A program made the position numbers and the translations under genes. Shown here one piece after another: positions 37,037 to 46,557 of a DNA stretch of 64,000 nucleotides. Where the stretch lies: positions 558,001 through 622,000 of the forward strand of contig NZ_CP128647.1 of NCBI RefSeq assembly GCF_030644205.1, written 5' to 3'. Under the pieces are notes generated by a model, which saw only the letters and a program-made list of their open reading frames with translations, was not told where the DNA came from and ran no database searches. How positions within the stretch are numbered: the first letter of the stretch is position 1; every line of letters starts with the position of its first letter. Source of the stretch: Mogibacterium neglectum (GTDB lineage: Bacteria > Bacillota > Clostridia > Peptostreptococcales > Anaerovoracaceae).

Positions 37037-37625
37037 TAAGGTAATGAAATCAGCACTTGAATCGATGATGTTTGTCTGGGGAGAACCACTTAAGGTAAAG
37101 GATGCAGCAGAAGTTCTAGATGCTGACAAGAAGGAAGTCAAGGAGTTGTTCCTAGAGCTGCAACGCGAATACGCGATGATGGGGCGTGGTATCAGAATCA
37201 GAGAGGTGGATGGGGCTTTTCAGTTTGTGACACACGCTGAAAATGAGATATTCATTGAGAAACTCTGCACACCAGTAAAGGTTAAGAAGCTATCGCAGGC
37301 AGCGCTTGAAGTGCTTGCCATCATAGCTTACAGACAGCCTGTTACTAAGGGAGAGATTGATTCAATTAGAGGTATTAAGAGCGAGAGAGTCATAGATGGT
37401 CTAATGAGCAAGGAGTTAGTCGATGTTGCTGGCAGGTCAGAAGGCGTTGGTCGTCCACTGCTGTACAAGACGACAGACGAGTTCCTCAAGAAATTTGGCT
37501 TTTCTTCAATCAAGGATCTACCAGATATAACAGAGTTCGACGATATTGAAGAATACGAAGTGGAGAATGCTCACGAGCAGCTATCTATTAATTTCGAAGG
37601 AGATGCGGACAGTGAGGATAAATAA
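37026..37625 (+). CDS. scpB: Segregation and condensation protein B
   Basis: Winged-helix partner of ScpA in condensin. About 200 residues: SALESMMFVWGEPL at the start and KLSQAALEVLAIIAYRQPVTKGEIDSIRG, the strongly conserved ScpB block, followed by GRPLLYKTTDEFLKKFG. The start at 37026 overlaps the end of scpA by 11 bases and gives a normal N terminus; the in-frame ATG at 36963 inside scpA is too early and ATG 37044 is also possible. Confidence 0.94.
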   Translation: MYNDKVMKSALESMMFVWGEPLKVKDAAEVLDADKKEVKELFLELQREYAMMGRGIRIREVDGAFQFVTHAENEIFIEKLCTPVKVKKLSQAALEVLAIIAYRQPVTKGEIDSIRGIKSERVIDGLMSKELVDVAGRSEGVGRPLLYKTTDEFLKKFGFSSIKDLPDITEFDDIEEYEVENAHEQLSINFEGDADSEDK

Positions 37626-38316
37626 ATATATAGCTTCCTGTGGTGTGACGAGCAGGAGAAAGGCTGATCAGCTCATAATAGACGGCAAGGTGGCTGTCAA
37701 TGGTGCTGTGATGAAAGAGCCGGGATATGATGTGCAGCCAGTTGATGAGGTTCTGTGCGAGGGCAGGAAGATATCGCCTGAAGTTGGCAAGACATATATA
37801 CTGCTCAATAAGCCGGTAGGCTATGTGACCACTGCCTCGGATGATAAGAATAGACCGACGGTTCTCGACCTTATCCAAGACGAGGATAGGAGAATTTTTC
37901 CTGTGGGAAGGCTAGATTATAATACTTCAGGTCTTCTTATTCTTACAAATGACGGAGATGTTGCAAATAAACTCATGCATCCGTCGAAGGAACTAGACAA
38001 GACTTACCGTGCGGTAGTATCTGGCATACTTACACGCGGTAAGATTGCTAGACTTGAAAAAGGCATAGATATAGGAGGATTTAAAACTTCGCCTGCCAAG
38101 GTAGAGGTGAGAAAGCACAATAGAAACTCAACGGTAGTTGATATCACCATACATGAGGGCAAGAATCACCAGGTTCGCCGTATGTTTAAGGCTGTCGGTG
38201 CGCCAGTTCAGGAGTTAGAGAGGATTAAGATTGGTAATTTAGTAATCGGGAGATTGGCAGGTGGCGGCTATAGAAAGCTTGGACCAGCAGAGGTTGAGTA
38301 TTTGAAGTCGATATAG
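37612..38316 (+). CDS. rluB: RsuA/RluB-family rRNA pseudouridine synthase
   Basis: 234 residues. An N-terminal S4 RNA-binding domain (RINKYIASCGVTSRRKADQLI) is followed by the synthase domain with the catalytic Asp in FPVGRLDYNTSGLLILTNDG and IHEGKNHQVRRMF. It likely modifies 23S rRNA (RluB) in the peptidyl-transferase region; RsuA or RluE cannot be excluded. GTG 37612 is chosen because AAGGAG at 37598-37603 is then at good distance; the ATG at 37603 overlaps it. The first 14 bases overlap scpB. Confidence 0.9.
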   Translation: MRINKYIASCGVTSRRKADQLIIDGKVAVNGAVMKEPGYDVQPVDEVLCEGRKISPEVGKTYILLNKPVGYVTTASDDKNRPTVLDLIQDEDRRIFPVGRLDYNTSGLLILTNDGDVANKLMHPSKELDKTYRAVVSGILTRGKIARLEKGIDIGGFKTSPAKVEVRKHNRNSTVVDITIHEGKNHQVRRMFKAVGAPVQELERIKIGNLVIGRLAGGGYRKLGPAEVEYLKSI

Positions 38317-38343
38317 TTCGACTTATCCGAATTAGAAATGTAT

Positions 38344-38400
38344 AACGCAGATGTCTAAAGAAAGAATCTTCACTGATTCAATCATAAACATCTGCGTTTT
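38344..38400. terminator. Convergent terminator after rluB
   Basis: Perfect 11-bp stem AACGCAGATGT (38344-38354) with ACATCTGCGTT (38388-38398), followed by TT. The 33-nt loop contains a second short stem GAATC/GATTC. It lies between convergent genes and probably serves both. Confidence 0.7.
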
Positions 38401-38452
38401 ATGTTGCTATTTAAGAATTGTTCTAGTTTAGAATTGGGACCGAAATCGAAAT

Positions 38453-39085
38453 CTAGTCTGGCATCATGCTTTCGCCACGACTCGACTCTATGTATGTCTT
38501 GATGATCTTTACTGCACCATCGATGCCTGCACGGCTGGTATTGATGAGCAAATCATATGAATCTCTATCTCCCCACTTAGTATCGGTGTAGTATTCATAG
38601 TATCTGCGGCGCTGCTTGTCCATCTGCTTAACAATCTTTTCCATCTGAGCAGGAGTCATGTTCTTCGCATCTTGTCCAGATAATAGAGCGAGCTTACGCT
38701 TTACTCTATCCTCTAGAGGAGCGAAAAGGAAGATGCTAACGTGTGACTGATCTCTTAGTATGTAATCAGCACCACGACCAACGATAACACAGCTATCCTC
38801 AGTAGCGATCTCTCTGATAATCTTGTACTCCTCTGCCTGAATCTTATCGTATGGAGATGGCTGATACAGCTCGATTCCTGAAAAGAGTGCACTAGCTGCA
38901 AAATCAGGGGCCTTCTCCTCGTTGTTCTTAACGTAGTCTTCATGAAATCCAGTCTTCTGAACTGCCATGCTGATGAATTCGTTATCATAGAATTTTATTC
39001 CAAGCTCGGTCGCAAGTCGCTTACCAACTTCATGACCTCCGCTACCAAATTCTCTTCCGATTGTTACTATGACTTTATTTGACAT
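38453..39085 (-). CDS. Cytidylate kinase-like family protein
   Basis: A 210-residue P-loop kinase of the cytidylate-kinase-like family (PF13189 type). The phosphate loop is VTIGREFGSGGHEVGKRLA at the N terminus; VIVGRGADYILRD and the arginine-rich lid VKRKLALLSG follow. It differs from the true Cmk, which has GPAGAGKST, and the substrate is unproven. AAGGAGA is nine bases before the ATG. It is followed by the shared convergent terminator. Confidence 0.85.
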   Translation of the reverse strand: MSNKVIVTIGREFGSGGHEVGKRLATELGIKFYDNEFISMAVQKTGFHEDYVKNNEEKAPDFAASALFSGIELYQPSPYDKIQAEEYKIIREIATEDSCVIVGRGADYILRDQSHVSIFLFAPLEDRVKRKLALLSGQDAKNMTPAQMEKIVKQMDKQRRRYYEYYTDTKWGDRDSYDLLINTSRAGIDGAVKIIKTYIESSRGESMMPD

Positions 39086-39137
39086 AACACCGTCTCCTTA
39101 AGCTGATTATAACACAATATAATGACAAAGTATCAAG

Positions 39138-40373
39138 CTATATATTCTGTTTTATCGCTTTGACAAATGATTCTAAATCATCCTTGCTGCCGAATTGTGC
39201 TCTCGCGTTATCATCGCGGCCACCACCTTTTCCACCAAAATCCTTGGCATGTTCTTTAACGAGGTTGCCACAATGGTAGGTTCCGTCGGAAATGAGCATG
39301 AGCGTATGGGAAGTGGCATTTGCGAGAGCGAGGAGGGGCTTATTCCCATCGATCATCTCTAACGCCATAAATCCAAGCTTCTGGATGTCGTTAGGGGAGA
39401 TATTGTCGTACTCCTTGTATATGAATTCCATGCTAGACTCATAACTATTTGAAATCGCTTCTGCCTCAGCATTGCGAACATATTCAGCGAGACTTGCGCG
39501 TTCTCCTTTCAACTCAGTCTCTTCCTTGTCTTTTTTTGCAAGTGCATTCATGAGATTCTCTGGCTTAGATGAAAATTTCTCAGCTACTTCAGTAAGAATC
39601 TTGTGTGACTCACGGTAGTGAAGCAGTGCGTTTCGGCCGCAGTCAAAGAAGATTCTAGTCATGCCCTTGTTAGGCTCGGCCTTAAATATTTTTATAAGGC
39701 CAACCTCTCCGCTATAAGCAGGGTAGGTGCCACAGCATGCACAGCAGTCAAAGGGACTTGCAGGATCTCCTATCGTGACAATTACTACATCACCATCTAC
39801 TTTATCGCTAACGGCTTTTCTAAGAGGCATATCATTGGCAGCTTCGACTGAGTCAAATTTGTGAGCTTGTATATGAAGATTTGCCCATATTGCTTCATTG
39901 GCGAGATCCTCGGAGGCCTCTAGCATTTCTTCCGTCATGAGTTCACCGCCGAGATCAATATCGATGGTTATATAATTCTGACCCATATGGAAACCCTTGT
40001 TAGAGCCCTTATATAATTTGTATATCGCACCACTCAGTATGTGCTCGCCATAATGCCTCTGCATATTTGAGAAGCGGAATGTCCAATCTAGCTCTAGAGT
40101 AACCTTGTCTCCAATCACAAAAGGGACATCGTCTTTTGTATAGTGTGCCACTGCATCACCTGAATCATAAGTATCAAAAATGGTTACTATTTTGCTGCTA
40201 TCATCTGATAGATGAATGATCCCTCTGTCACCAGTTTGCCCACCACCCTCAGCGAAAAAAATGGTTCTATCTGTTATAATTTCAGTCCTTCCTTTGGAAA
40301 TAACTATATCAGTTATTGTCGCCTCTAGTGTTTTTAAGTAGTGATTATTGTGGAAAACTTTTTCTGTAGTCAT
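39138..40373 (-). CDS. Alanyl-tRNA editing protein (AlaX-like, with DHHA1 domain)
   Basis: A stand-alone trans-editing protein that deacylates mischarged Ser- or Gly-tRNA(Ala). 411 residues: the AlaRS second-additional-domain part has the zinc/catalytic motif MQRHYGEHILSGAIY near residue 107 (HxxxH) and CACCGTYPAYSGEVG near 213, supplying the other ligands. A C-terminal DHHA1 domain contains KDFGGKGGGRDDNARAQFG. The length with DHHA1 marks the long AlaX form. AAGGGGGG lies before the start. The DnaA-box region is upstream. Confidence 0.9.
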   Translation of the reverse strand: MTTEKVFHNNHYLKTLEATITDIVISKGRTEIITDRTIFFAEGGGQTGDRGIIHLSDDSSKIVTIFDTYDSGDAVAHYTKDDVPFVIGDKVTLELDWTFRFSNMQRHYGEHILSGAIYKLYKGSNKGFHMGQNYITIDIDLGGELMTEEMLEASEDLANEAIWANLHIQAHKFDSVEAANDMPLRKAVSDKVDGDVVIVTIGDPASPFDCCACCGTYPAYSGEVGLIKIFKAEPNKGMTRIFFDCGRNALLHYRESHKILTEVAEKFSSKPENLMNALAKKDKEETELKGERASLAEYVRNAEAEAISNSYESSMEFIYKEYDNISPNDIQKLGFMALEMIDGNKPLLALANATSHTLMLISDGTYHCGNLVKEHAKDFGGKGGGRDDNARAQFGSKDDLESFVKAIKQNI

Positions 40374-40439
40374 ATTTCCCCCCTTGTTAAATTTTTTTTC
40401 GCAAATCGAACAAAAATATATAAAAACATTTTTAAAAAC

Positions 40440-40614
40440 TGTTGATAACTTCTCTTGACATATCAGATTAGAATCGCTAAATCTTGTAAAATGTGCATTT
40501 TATCTTATCAACTTATCCACTTTATCATGTTGAAAAGATTGTATACAGTTTTTGACTTTTGTGTGGATAATTCGTGATGTGTGCATTTTATTGGGATTAT
40601 AGCGATGTGGATAA
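40440..40614. other. Cluster of DnaA-box-like sequences in a 290-bp intergenic region
   Basis: Two perfect 9-mers TGTGGATAA (reverse of TTATCCACA) at 40562-40570 and 40606-40614, one-mismatch sites TTATCCACT at 40513-40521 and TGTTGATAA at 40440-40448, and a weaker TTATCAACT at 40505-40513. A 12-bp direct repeat TGTGCATTTTAT occurs at 40492-40503 and 40580-40591. Very AT-rich DNA (40390-40438) adjoins. No gene fits in the region. dnaA, dnaN and rpmH are not in the window and gene direction does not switch here, so this looks more like an accessory DnaA-binding locus than oriC. Confidence 0.6.
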
Positions 40615-40663
40615 CTAGCACCAAATTTGATAGTCAAAAAAGAACAACCCTTGACGGATAAAA

Positions 40664-41941
40664 TCATTCGTTATTTTCAGGGTTATAAATCATCTCACTA
40701 AATTTTGCTCCAGGCGCCTCACAAAAGCTCTTGAAGACCTGTGTCTCTAGCTTGTATCTGCCCTTTAATTCAAGTTTGCTAGCATTCAAGCTTCTGCTTA
40801 TATCTGCCTCCATACTGGTTATCTTGATGATATCATGACTCATGACCACGAGCTCGTTATTAGGTGTCAATAGATAAGCTCCATACATATCATGGTTCAT
40901 AAAATAGTTTGATGAATCCACATGGTAATTATCCTTATTGTACAGGATATATGTGATTCCGTTCGGGGCTGGCGACATGGTGGTGTCTGCCCCAAAGACG
41001 GAATCGTCGAGATCGAATGCTTCTGCAGGCACTTTTAATTCGTACAGTGTTACATATTCGGCCTGCTGGAGCTGGAGCGCTGCCTCGTAACTGGAGATGC
41101 GCATTAGAGTCGTCACTTCGAATTCTAGGACGCGGCGTGTTCGCATGATGCTGCGCGGTGAAAGTTTGATGAGCACTTCACCGTAGATATATGAATCGGA
41201 AAGCGCTGTGAACCTACACTTGTACACTGCATCTTCACCGCTAGGAGTATCGGCAGTGGTTTCTTTTGATATTTTATTCCTGACCAGCTCAGCTAGACCA
41301 ATTTCATTAAACCTGCTTTGCTGCATTTCGCTGGTGGTCACATCCCCGAGGAATGAAGCACCATGAAAATCTTTATCTAGCATCCTCATGAGAAAGTAGT
41401 TGATAAGTTCAAATGAGGTGAGAGGGGATTTGCAGACTAACTGCTGTCCTTCCTTACTCTTTTCTTCAAAGCTATTGCCCTCATAAAGTAGATTAATAGA
41501 GGCCTCCTTCATAAGTTTAAGCCTCGTCAATGTTTCTTTGCGAAAGGCCTGAATAAACGGTTCGTGACCTCCATAATATTTTTCGTTCGTCGCTACAACC
41601 TCATCAATTAGCTGTACAAGTGTAAAGAATGGGATCTTAACTTCGGTGCCTCCAAGGCCACCCGATATACGCTTCCATTCAGACATAACCTCACGGCCAC
41701 CTTCAGGGTTGTCAGCGTTAGAGAATATCTCATGGTAATCATCTACGCCGTATTCTGAAAAATCGAGATGAATAAGCTGGAAAAGCTTATCTCTACTTCC
41801 GTCCTTTGCGGTCCATGAGACTTTCATTGCTACGACACCCATAAGACGAGTGTCTGTAGCTATACATGAGTCAAAACGATAGTCATTAAAATGATTATAT
41901 TTATTGGAAAGTTTACCTTCTACAACTCTTAGCTTGGGCAT
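40664..41941 (-). CDS. Conserved-looking protein of unknown function (425 residues)
   Basis: I do not recognise this protein. It is soluble, acidic overall, with no membrane segment or signal peptide and no catalytic motif I can name; notable stretches are YRFDSCIATDTRLMGVVAMKVSW, RISGGLGGTEVKIPFFTLVQLID and ITYILYNKDNYH. Start 41941 is chosen because AAGGAGAATTAAT precedes it; the upstream in-frame ATG at 41959 has none. Codon use resembles its neighbours. It stands alone between the DnaA-box region and the divergent metK. Confidence 0.75.
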   Translation of the reverse strand: MPKLRVVEGKLSNKYNHFNDYRFDSCIATDTRLMGVVAMKVSWTAKDGSRDKLFQLIHLDFSEYGVDDYHEIFSNADNPEGGREVMSEWKRISGGLGGTEVKIPFFTLVQLIDEVVATNEKYYGGHEPFIQAFRKETLTRLKLMKEASINLLYEGNSFEEKSKEGQQLVCKSPLTSFELINYFLMRMLDKDFHGASFLGDVTTSEMQQSRFNEIGLAELVRNKISKETTADTPSGEDAVYKCRFTALSDSYIYGEVLIKLSPRSIMRTRRVLEFEVTTLMRISSYEAALQLQQAEYVTLYELKVPAEAFDLDDSVFGADTTMSPAPNGITYILYNKDNYHVDSSNYFMNHDMYGAYLLTPNNELVVMSHDIIKITSMEADISRSLNASKLELKGRYKLETQVFKSFCEAPGAKFSEMIYNPENNE

Positions 41942-42050
41942 ATTAATTCTCCTTGTCAATCCATAACACCATAATTATACCAAAACTGAGTATCAATCTC
42001 GCTATAGATAGCATTTTTCTCAAAAAACCATGATATGTAACATATGCAAC

Positions 42051-42078
42051 TTGACACTAACAGATTTACATATATAAT
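42051..42078 (+). promoter_or_regulatory. metK promoter
   Basis: TTGACA (42051-42056) and TATAAT (42073-42078), spacer 16 bp, with the transcript start just before the SAM-I aptamer. Confidence 0.75.
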
Positions 42079-42088
42079 ACTTTTACAA

Positions 42089-42250
42089 TCCTTATTAAGA
42101 GCGAGTGAGGGAATGGGCCCGATGAACTCGCGGCAGCATCGCATTTTGCGGTTGTGCCAAGTCCCACAGGCAAAGCCTGAAAGATGAGGAGACATATTCA
42201 TAGATGAAATTTGTCTCTTCATGCATGTGGCTCATGCTGAAGAGTTTTTT
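42089..42250 (+). ncRNA. SAM-I (S-box) riboswitch with terminator, controlling metK
   Basis: The aptamer has P1 from TCCTTATT (42089-42096) with GATGAGGA (42183-42190), the conserved AAGAG, GAGGGAATGGGCCCGATGAA, GCGGCAGC, GGTTGTGCCAAGTCCCACAGG and CCTGAAAGATGAG. The expression platform is a terminator: CTCTTCA-T-GCATG (42215-42227), loop TGGCT, CATGC-TGAAGAG (42233-42244), then six T. GAGGAGACA (42186-42194) can instead pair with TGTCTCTTC (42212-42220) as antiterminator. SAM binding stabilises P1, frees the terminator and turns metK off. Confidence 0.95.
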
Positions 42251-42287
42251 ATTTAAAGAAGGGCAGTTATGCTCAATGGAGGTTTTA

Positions 42288-43478
42288 ATGAAGAAACTAT
42301 TTACATCAGAATCGGTTACAGAAGGTCATCCTGATAAAGTTTGCGATCAAATATCTGATGCGATTCTTGACGCCATACTTGCCGAAGATCCCCATGCTCA
42401 TGTAGCATGCGAGACAGCAACCAAGACAGGATTTGTAATCGTATTTGGTGAGATTTCGACTACTTGCACTGTAGATATCGAGGGAATTGTTAGAGGTGTT
42501 GTTAAAAGCATAGGATATGATTGCAGTGAAGTTTGCTTTGACGGTAATACTTGCGCAGTTCTCGTCAGCATCGAGGAACAGTCACCTGATATCGCCATGG
42601 GTGTAAATGAATCCTTTGAAGTTAAGGAAGGAAAGGAAGCTGACGATGATTCCATGACCGGTGCAGGAGATCAAGGTATGATGTTCGGATTCGCTTGTGA
42701 TGAGACGGAAGAACTCATGCCAATGCCTATTTCTCTCGCACACAAACTAGCAAGAAGGCTTGCTGAAGTTAGAAAAGATGGTACAGTGAGCTACTTAAGA
42801 CCTGATGGTAAGACGCAGGTGACAGTTGAATACGATGATGACAAGGTTGTAAGAGTTGATACTGTAGTAATCTCAACTCAGCACAATCCAGATGCAACTC
42901 TCGAGCAGATTAGACGCGATATGATTGAGCATGTAATTAAACCTATTATCCCTGCCGAGCTAATCGACGATGAAACCAAGCTGTTCGTTAACCCTACTGG
43001 CAGATTCGTAATCGGTGGTCCAAAGGGAGACTCTGGTCTGACAGGACGTAAGATCATCGTTGATACTTACGGTGGATATGCTAGCCATGGGGGTGGTGCA
43101 TTCTCTGGTAAAGATCCAACGAAAGTTGATAGAAGTGGTGCATATATGGCTAGATATATTGCAAAAAACATCGTCGCTGCTGGACTTGCTCGTAAGTGCG
43201 AGATTGAACTAGCTTATGCTATCGGCGTCGCAGAGCCGGTTTCCGTATATGTAAACACTTATGGGACTGCAAGCCTCAAAGATGAAGATATCGCCAAGCT
43301 AGTGAGAAAGAACTTCGATATGAGACCTGCTGCTATCATCAAGCAGCTTGACCTTCTGAAGCCAATCTATAGAGCACTTGCTGCCTATGGACACTTCGGC
43401 AGAGATGCGCTCGGCGTTAGATGGGAAGATACAGATAAGGCTGAACAGCTAAAGGCTGCTGCGGAGAGGTTCGCATAA
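42288..43478 (+). CDS. metK: S-adenosylmethionine synthetase
   Basis: Makes SAM from methionine and ATP. 396 residues with [21 protein letters not shown] at the start, [16 protein letters not shown] and [21 protein letters not shown], the ATP and phosphate-binding signatures. ATG 42288 has TGGAGG six bases upstream; the longer frame beginning at 42204 runs through the riboswitch terminator and is not coding. Feedback control by the preceding SAM-I riboswitch closes the loop with its own product. Confidence 0.97.
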   Translation: MKKLFTSESVTEGHPDKVCDQISDAILDAILAEDPHAHVACETATKTGFVIVFGEISTTCTVDIEGIVRGVVKSIGYDCSEVCFDGNTCAVLVSIEEQSPDIAMGVNESFEVKEGKEADDDSMTGAGDQGMMFGFACDETEELMPMPISLAHKLARRLAEVRKDGTVSYLRPDGKTQVTVEYDDDKVVRVDTVVISTQHNPDATLEQIRRDMIEHVIKPIIPAELIDDETKLFVNPTGRFVIGGPKGDSGLTGRKIIVDTYGGYASHGGGAFSGKDPTKVDRSGAYMARYIAKNIVAAGLARKCEIELAYAIGVAEPVSVYVNTYGTASLKDEDIAKLVRKNFDMRPAAIIKQLDLLKPIYRALAAYGHFGRDALGVRWEDTDKAEQLKAAAERFA

Positions 43479-43599
43479 TATACGGCTATTTATAAATTAA
43501 ATAATCATAAGACTTATGGGCTAATACAATCATCTAGGCATGTTTGTATTAGCCCATTATGATATAATTATATGATTTTATATGCAAGAAGGTGTATTT

Positions 43600-44907
43600 A
43601 TGTCGCAAAAGCACATGAGGGAAAAGGGTACATTCCATAGCCCTCAGATTCCCAAAACTCTAAGAAGTGCCATTTTAATAATCGGCGGCGGTCCAGCAGG
43701 TATGGCAGCAGCTATAAGTGCCAAGCGAAGCAATTCTAAGCTTGATGTGGTTTTGATTGAAAAAAATGAAATCATGGGCCGTAAGCTTCGTGTGACTGGT
43801 AATGGAAGATGCAATATAACTAATGTTAATGCGGAAGGTTATAGTGAAGTTATTAGTTTTTTGAGCTCCCTAGGTATAGTGACTAAGAGTAATGAAAATG
43901 GTTTTCTCTACCCTGTGTCCGAGTCTGCTGCTGATGTTTCAGAACTGCTTGAGTTAAGGCTAAATCAGCTCGGTGTAAAGGTATTTACCGGGGTTACTGC
44001 ACTGGAAGTATCGTATGCTTCTGACAAGACTGAATTCGTAACGTCGGTTTCCATGGGGGAAGCAAGTAGCCAAGGTAGATCGGCTAATGCCCTTAAGTGC
44101 ACCGTATATTCGTCAGCCCTTGTAATAGCGGTAGGTGGCAAGTCCGCACCTGTATACGGTTCAACTGGAGACGGATACAGATGGCTTAGGAAGCTTGGCC
44201 ACACAGTAACTAGACTCGTGCCTTCGCTTGCTCCGATAGAGTGTAGTCGGGCAGATTTATCAAAGCTATCAGGTACAAGAGTTCGTGCGGAAGCGAAGCT
44301 CTTTAAGAATGGCGAAGAAATACATAGAGAATGTGGAGAAGTTCAATTCACTAAGTTTGGACTCTCAGGCATATGCGTATTTAATCTATCTAAGATGATG
44401 AAGTTTGAACCAGGTGATACTTTTTCTAACTTCGAAATCGAACTCGATTTATGTAGAGATGTAGAGTTAGGAGAGGTTTTAAAGCGTACGGCCGAGAGAG
44501 TTTCTAATACACATAATGAATTTTTAGAAAGCGAGAAGCTTGTGGATGTGTTTAAAACTGTCTACAAGGAAGGTGTAGCACTTGAAATAATTAGGCAGGC
44601 AGGCTTTAAACCTGAAAAAAGCTCCATGGTGTTAACAACAGAGGAAGCTATAGATAAGCTAGTAGCAAGTGCGAGCGCTCTTAAGTTCCAGCCGACAGGC
44701 CAGAAGGGGTGGAAAGAAGCACAGTGCACTTCAGGTGGAGTTGTAGAATCTGAAGTTGATCAATCATCGTTTGAATCAAATCTAGTAAAGAATCTATATA
44801 TTGTTGGTGAAGTTCTAGATTACGACGGCTTTTGCGGAGGATATAACCTAAATCATGCTTTTCTATCTGGAAAGCGTGCAGGTGCTACAGCAGCAGATCG
44901 TATTTAA
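43600..44907 (+). CDS. HI0933/YhiN-family FAD-dependent oxidoreductase
   Basis: A 435-residue flavoprotein. The FAD Rossmann motif IIGGGPAGMAAAISAKR is near residue 27, followed by GRKLRVTGNGRCNITN, the hallmark of the HI0933 (BaiN/YhiN) family, and near the C terminus GEVLDYDGFCGGYNLNHAFLSG closes the FAD site. Members have unclear physiological substrates. ATG 43600 is preferred over 43582 because AAGAAGGTG then serves as ribosome binding site. The next gene is another flavoprotein 37 bp away, probably one unit. Confidence 0.9.
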   Translation: MSQKHMREKGTFHSPQIPKTLRSAILIIGGGPAGMAAAISAKRSNSKLDVVLIEKNEIMGRKLRVTGNGRCNITNVNAEGYSEVISFLSSLGIVTKSNENGFLYPVSESAADVSELLELRLNQLGVKVFTGVTALEVSYASDKTEFVTSVSMGEASSQGRSANALKCTVYSSALVIAVGGKSAPVYGSTGDGYRWLRKLGHTVTRLVPSLAPIECSRADLSKLSGTRVRAEAKLFKNGEEIHRECGEVQFTKFGLSGICVFNLSKMMKFEPGDTFSNFEIELDLCRDVELGEVLKRTAERVSNTHNEFLESEKLVDVFKTVYKEGVALEIIRQAGFKPEKSSMVLTTEEAIDKLVASASALKFQPTGQKGWKEAQCTSGGVVESEVDQSSFESNLVKNLYIVGEVLDYDGFCGGYNLNHAFLSGKRAGATAADRI

Positions 44908-44944
44908 CTTTAGATATGAATAGGGTTGTAAAGAAGGATAAAGT

Positions 44945-46546
44945 ATGGAAGCGAAAATTGTAGATAGAGTGTGGCGCGACGGAGATACACCTGGTAAATA
45001 TTCATACTGTATTAGCGAAGTGAAGCTTCCTGTGGGATGTGAAATGACCGATTTACCGGCAAAAATATCTAAACAGCTATCAATAAAAGCTTCGGATATC
45101 ATGACTTGGCAGGTTGCTCGTGAGTCGGTAGATGCCAGGGATAAGACAAAAATTTTCATGGTGTATACCGTGGATTTTACGACAAGAGTAGAGGTGTCGC
45201 CTAGAATTGCAAAAAAGCATAAGTGTAACGTACATAAGCCAATTGAAAAATTGGAACCGATGCCTGGAAGTGAGAAGCTTATAGGTCGTCCAGTTATCGT
45301 AGGATTCGGGCCGTGTGGTATATTTGCTGCCCTAGAGCTTGCAAAGAATGGATATAGACCGATTGTCATAGAGCGTGGAAAAGGGATGTCTGAACGTGTT
45401 AAAGATGTAGAGTCTTTTAGAAATAATGGCATTCTTAATGAAGAATCCAACATTCTCTTTGGAGAAGGTGGAGCTGGTACATTTTCCGATGGAAAGCTGA
45501 CCAGCGGCATCAAGGATCCTAATATTAAGTTCGTAATGGAAACCTTTGCCGATGCAGGGGCAGGAGAAGAAATTATATACAAAAATAGACCTCATATAGG
45601 CACAGACGTGTTGAGAGCAGTGATAATAAGGCTTAGAGAACAGATAATTGACCTCGGTGGCGAAGTTAGGTTTGGAGCAAGACTCAGCGATATATCGATT
45701 TCAAATGGTGAACTCGAGTCTGTTACCATCACTTCTCTAGACGGAGGAACGGAAGTACTTGCGACTAATGCAATGATCTTGGCAACTGGTCACAGTGCGC
45801 GAGATACGTATGAACTTATCAAAGAAGCGAATCTTGAGATGGAACAGAAACCACTTTCTATAGGAGTTAGAATGGAGCATCCACAGGAGCTAATAGATAG
45901 AGCACAGTACGGATCAGAGGATAGGCTTCCGCCAGCGGAATACAAGGTTTCGTACAAAGCGAGCAATGGTAGAGGTGTATATTCTTTTTGCATGTGCCCT
46001 GGAGGTGAGGTTGTAACTTGCTCGACGCATAATGGTGAAGTTTGCGTTAATGGCATGAGCAACAGACGGAGAGATAGCGGGACTGCTAACAGCGGCATTC
46101 TCTGCGATGTGAGAGTGAGTGATTTTGAATCTGATGATGTTCTAGCTGGCATTAGATTCCAGCAGAAGTACGAAAAGCTCGCTTTTGTAAACGGTGGTGG
46201 AAACTACAAACCTCCAACATGTACTATGGGTGAGTTCCTATCTGGAAAAGCAGATACGGTCATAGCATCTCTTCCGGACTTTGCATATGAAGCGATAAGA
46301 GAGGCGGTTCCGAATTTCGCCAAGAAGATTCACGGATATGATAGCCCAGATGCAGTAATCAAAGCTGTTGAAACTAGAAGCTCGGCACCTCTAAGAGTTA
46401 TTAGAGATAGAGAGACGGGCGAAAGCACAACAATCTCCGGCATCTATCCTGCAGGTGAGGGCTGCGGATATGCAGGTGGAATCACTTCGGCAGCATGCGA
46501 TGGCATAAAGCAGGCGGATAAGGTGATAGAGCGGTTTAGCAGATAG
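44945..46546 (+). CDS. Uncharacterised FAD-dependent dehydrogenase (COG2509 type)
   Basis: A 533-residue flavoprotein. An N-terminal region of about 90 residues precedes the FAD motif VGFGPCGIFAALELAKNGY near residue 118. Then come the family signature NILFGEGGAGTFSDGKLTSG and the C-terminal AGEGCGYAGGITSAACDG. This block order defines COG2509, for which no reaction is established. Length is normal. It follows the HI0933-family gene closely and ends at a convergent terminator shared with dapB. Confidence 0.88.
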   Translation: MEAKIVDRVWRDGDTPGKYSYCISEVKLPVGCEMTDLPAKISKQLSIKASDIMTWQVARESVDARDKTKIFMVYTVDFTTRVEVSPRIAKKHKCNVHKPIEKLEPMPGSEKLIGRPVIVGFGPCGIFAALELAKNGYRPIVIERGKGMSERVKDVESFRNNGILNEESNILFGEGGAGTFSDGKLTSGIKDPNIKFVMETFADAGAGEEIIYKNRPHIGTDVLRAVIIRLREQIIDLGGEVRFGARLSDISISNGELESVTITSLDGGTEVLATNAMILATGHSARDTYELIKEANLEMEQKPLSIGVRMEHPQELIDRAQYGSEDRLPPAEYKVSYKASNGRGVYSFCMCPGGEVVTCSTHNGEVCVNGMSNRRRDSGTANSGILCDVRVSDFESDDVLAGIRFQQKYEKLAFVNGGGNYKPPTCTMGEFLSGKADTVIASLPDFAYEAIREAVPNFAKKIHGYDSPDAVIKAVETRSSAPLRVIRDRETGESTTISGIYPAGEGCGYAGGITSAACDGIKQADKVIERFSR

Positions 46547-46557
46547 CCTAAATATAT

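Noticed and set aside
40374-40663. Calling the DnaA-box region the chromosomal origin oriC
   Set aside because: dnaA, dnaN, recF, gyrB or rpmH are absent and gene orientation does not switch here, so only a DnaA-binding cluster is claimed.
42204-42287. Longer metK start at 42204
   Set aside because: It lies inside the riboswitch terminator and has no ribosome binding site or family similarity.
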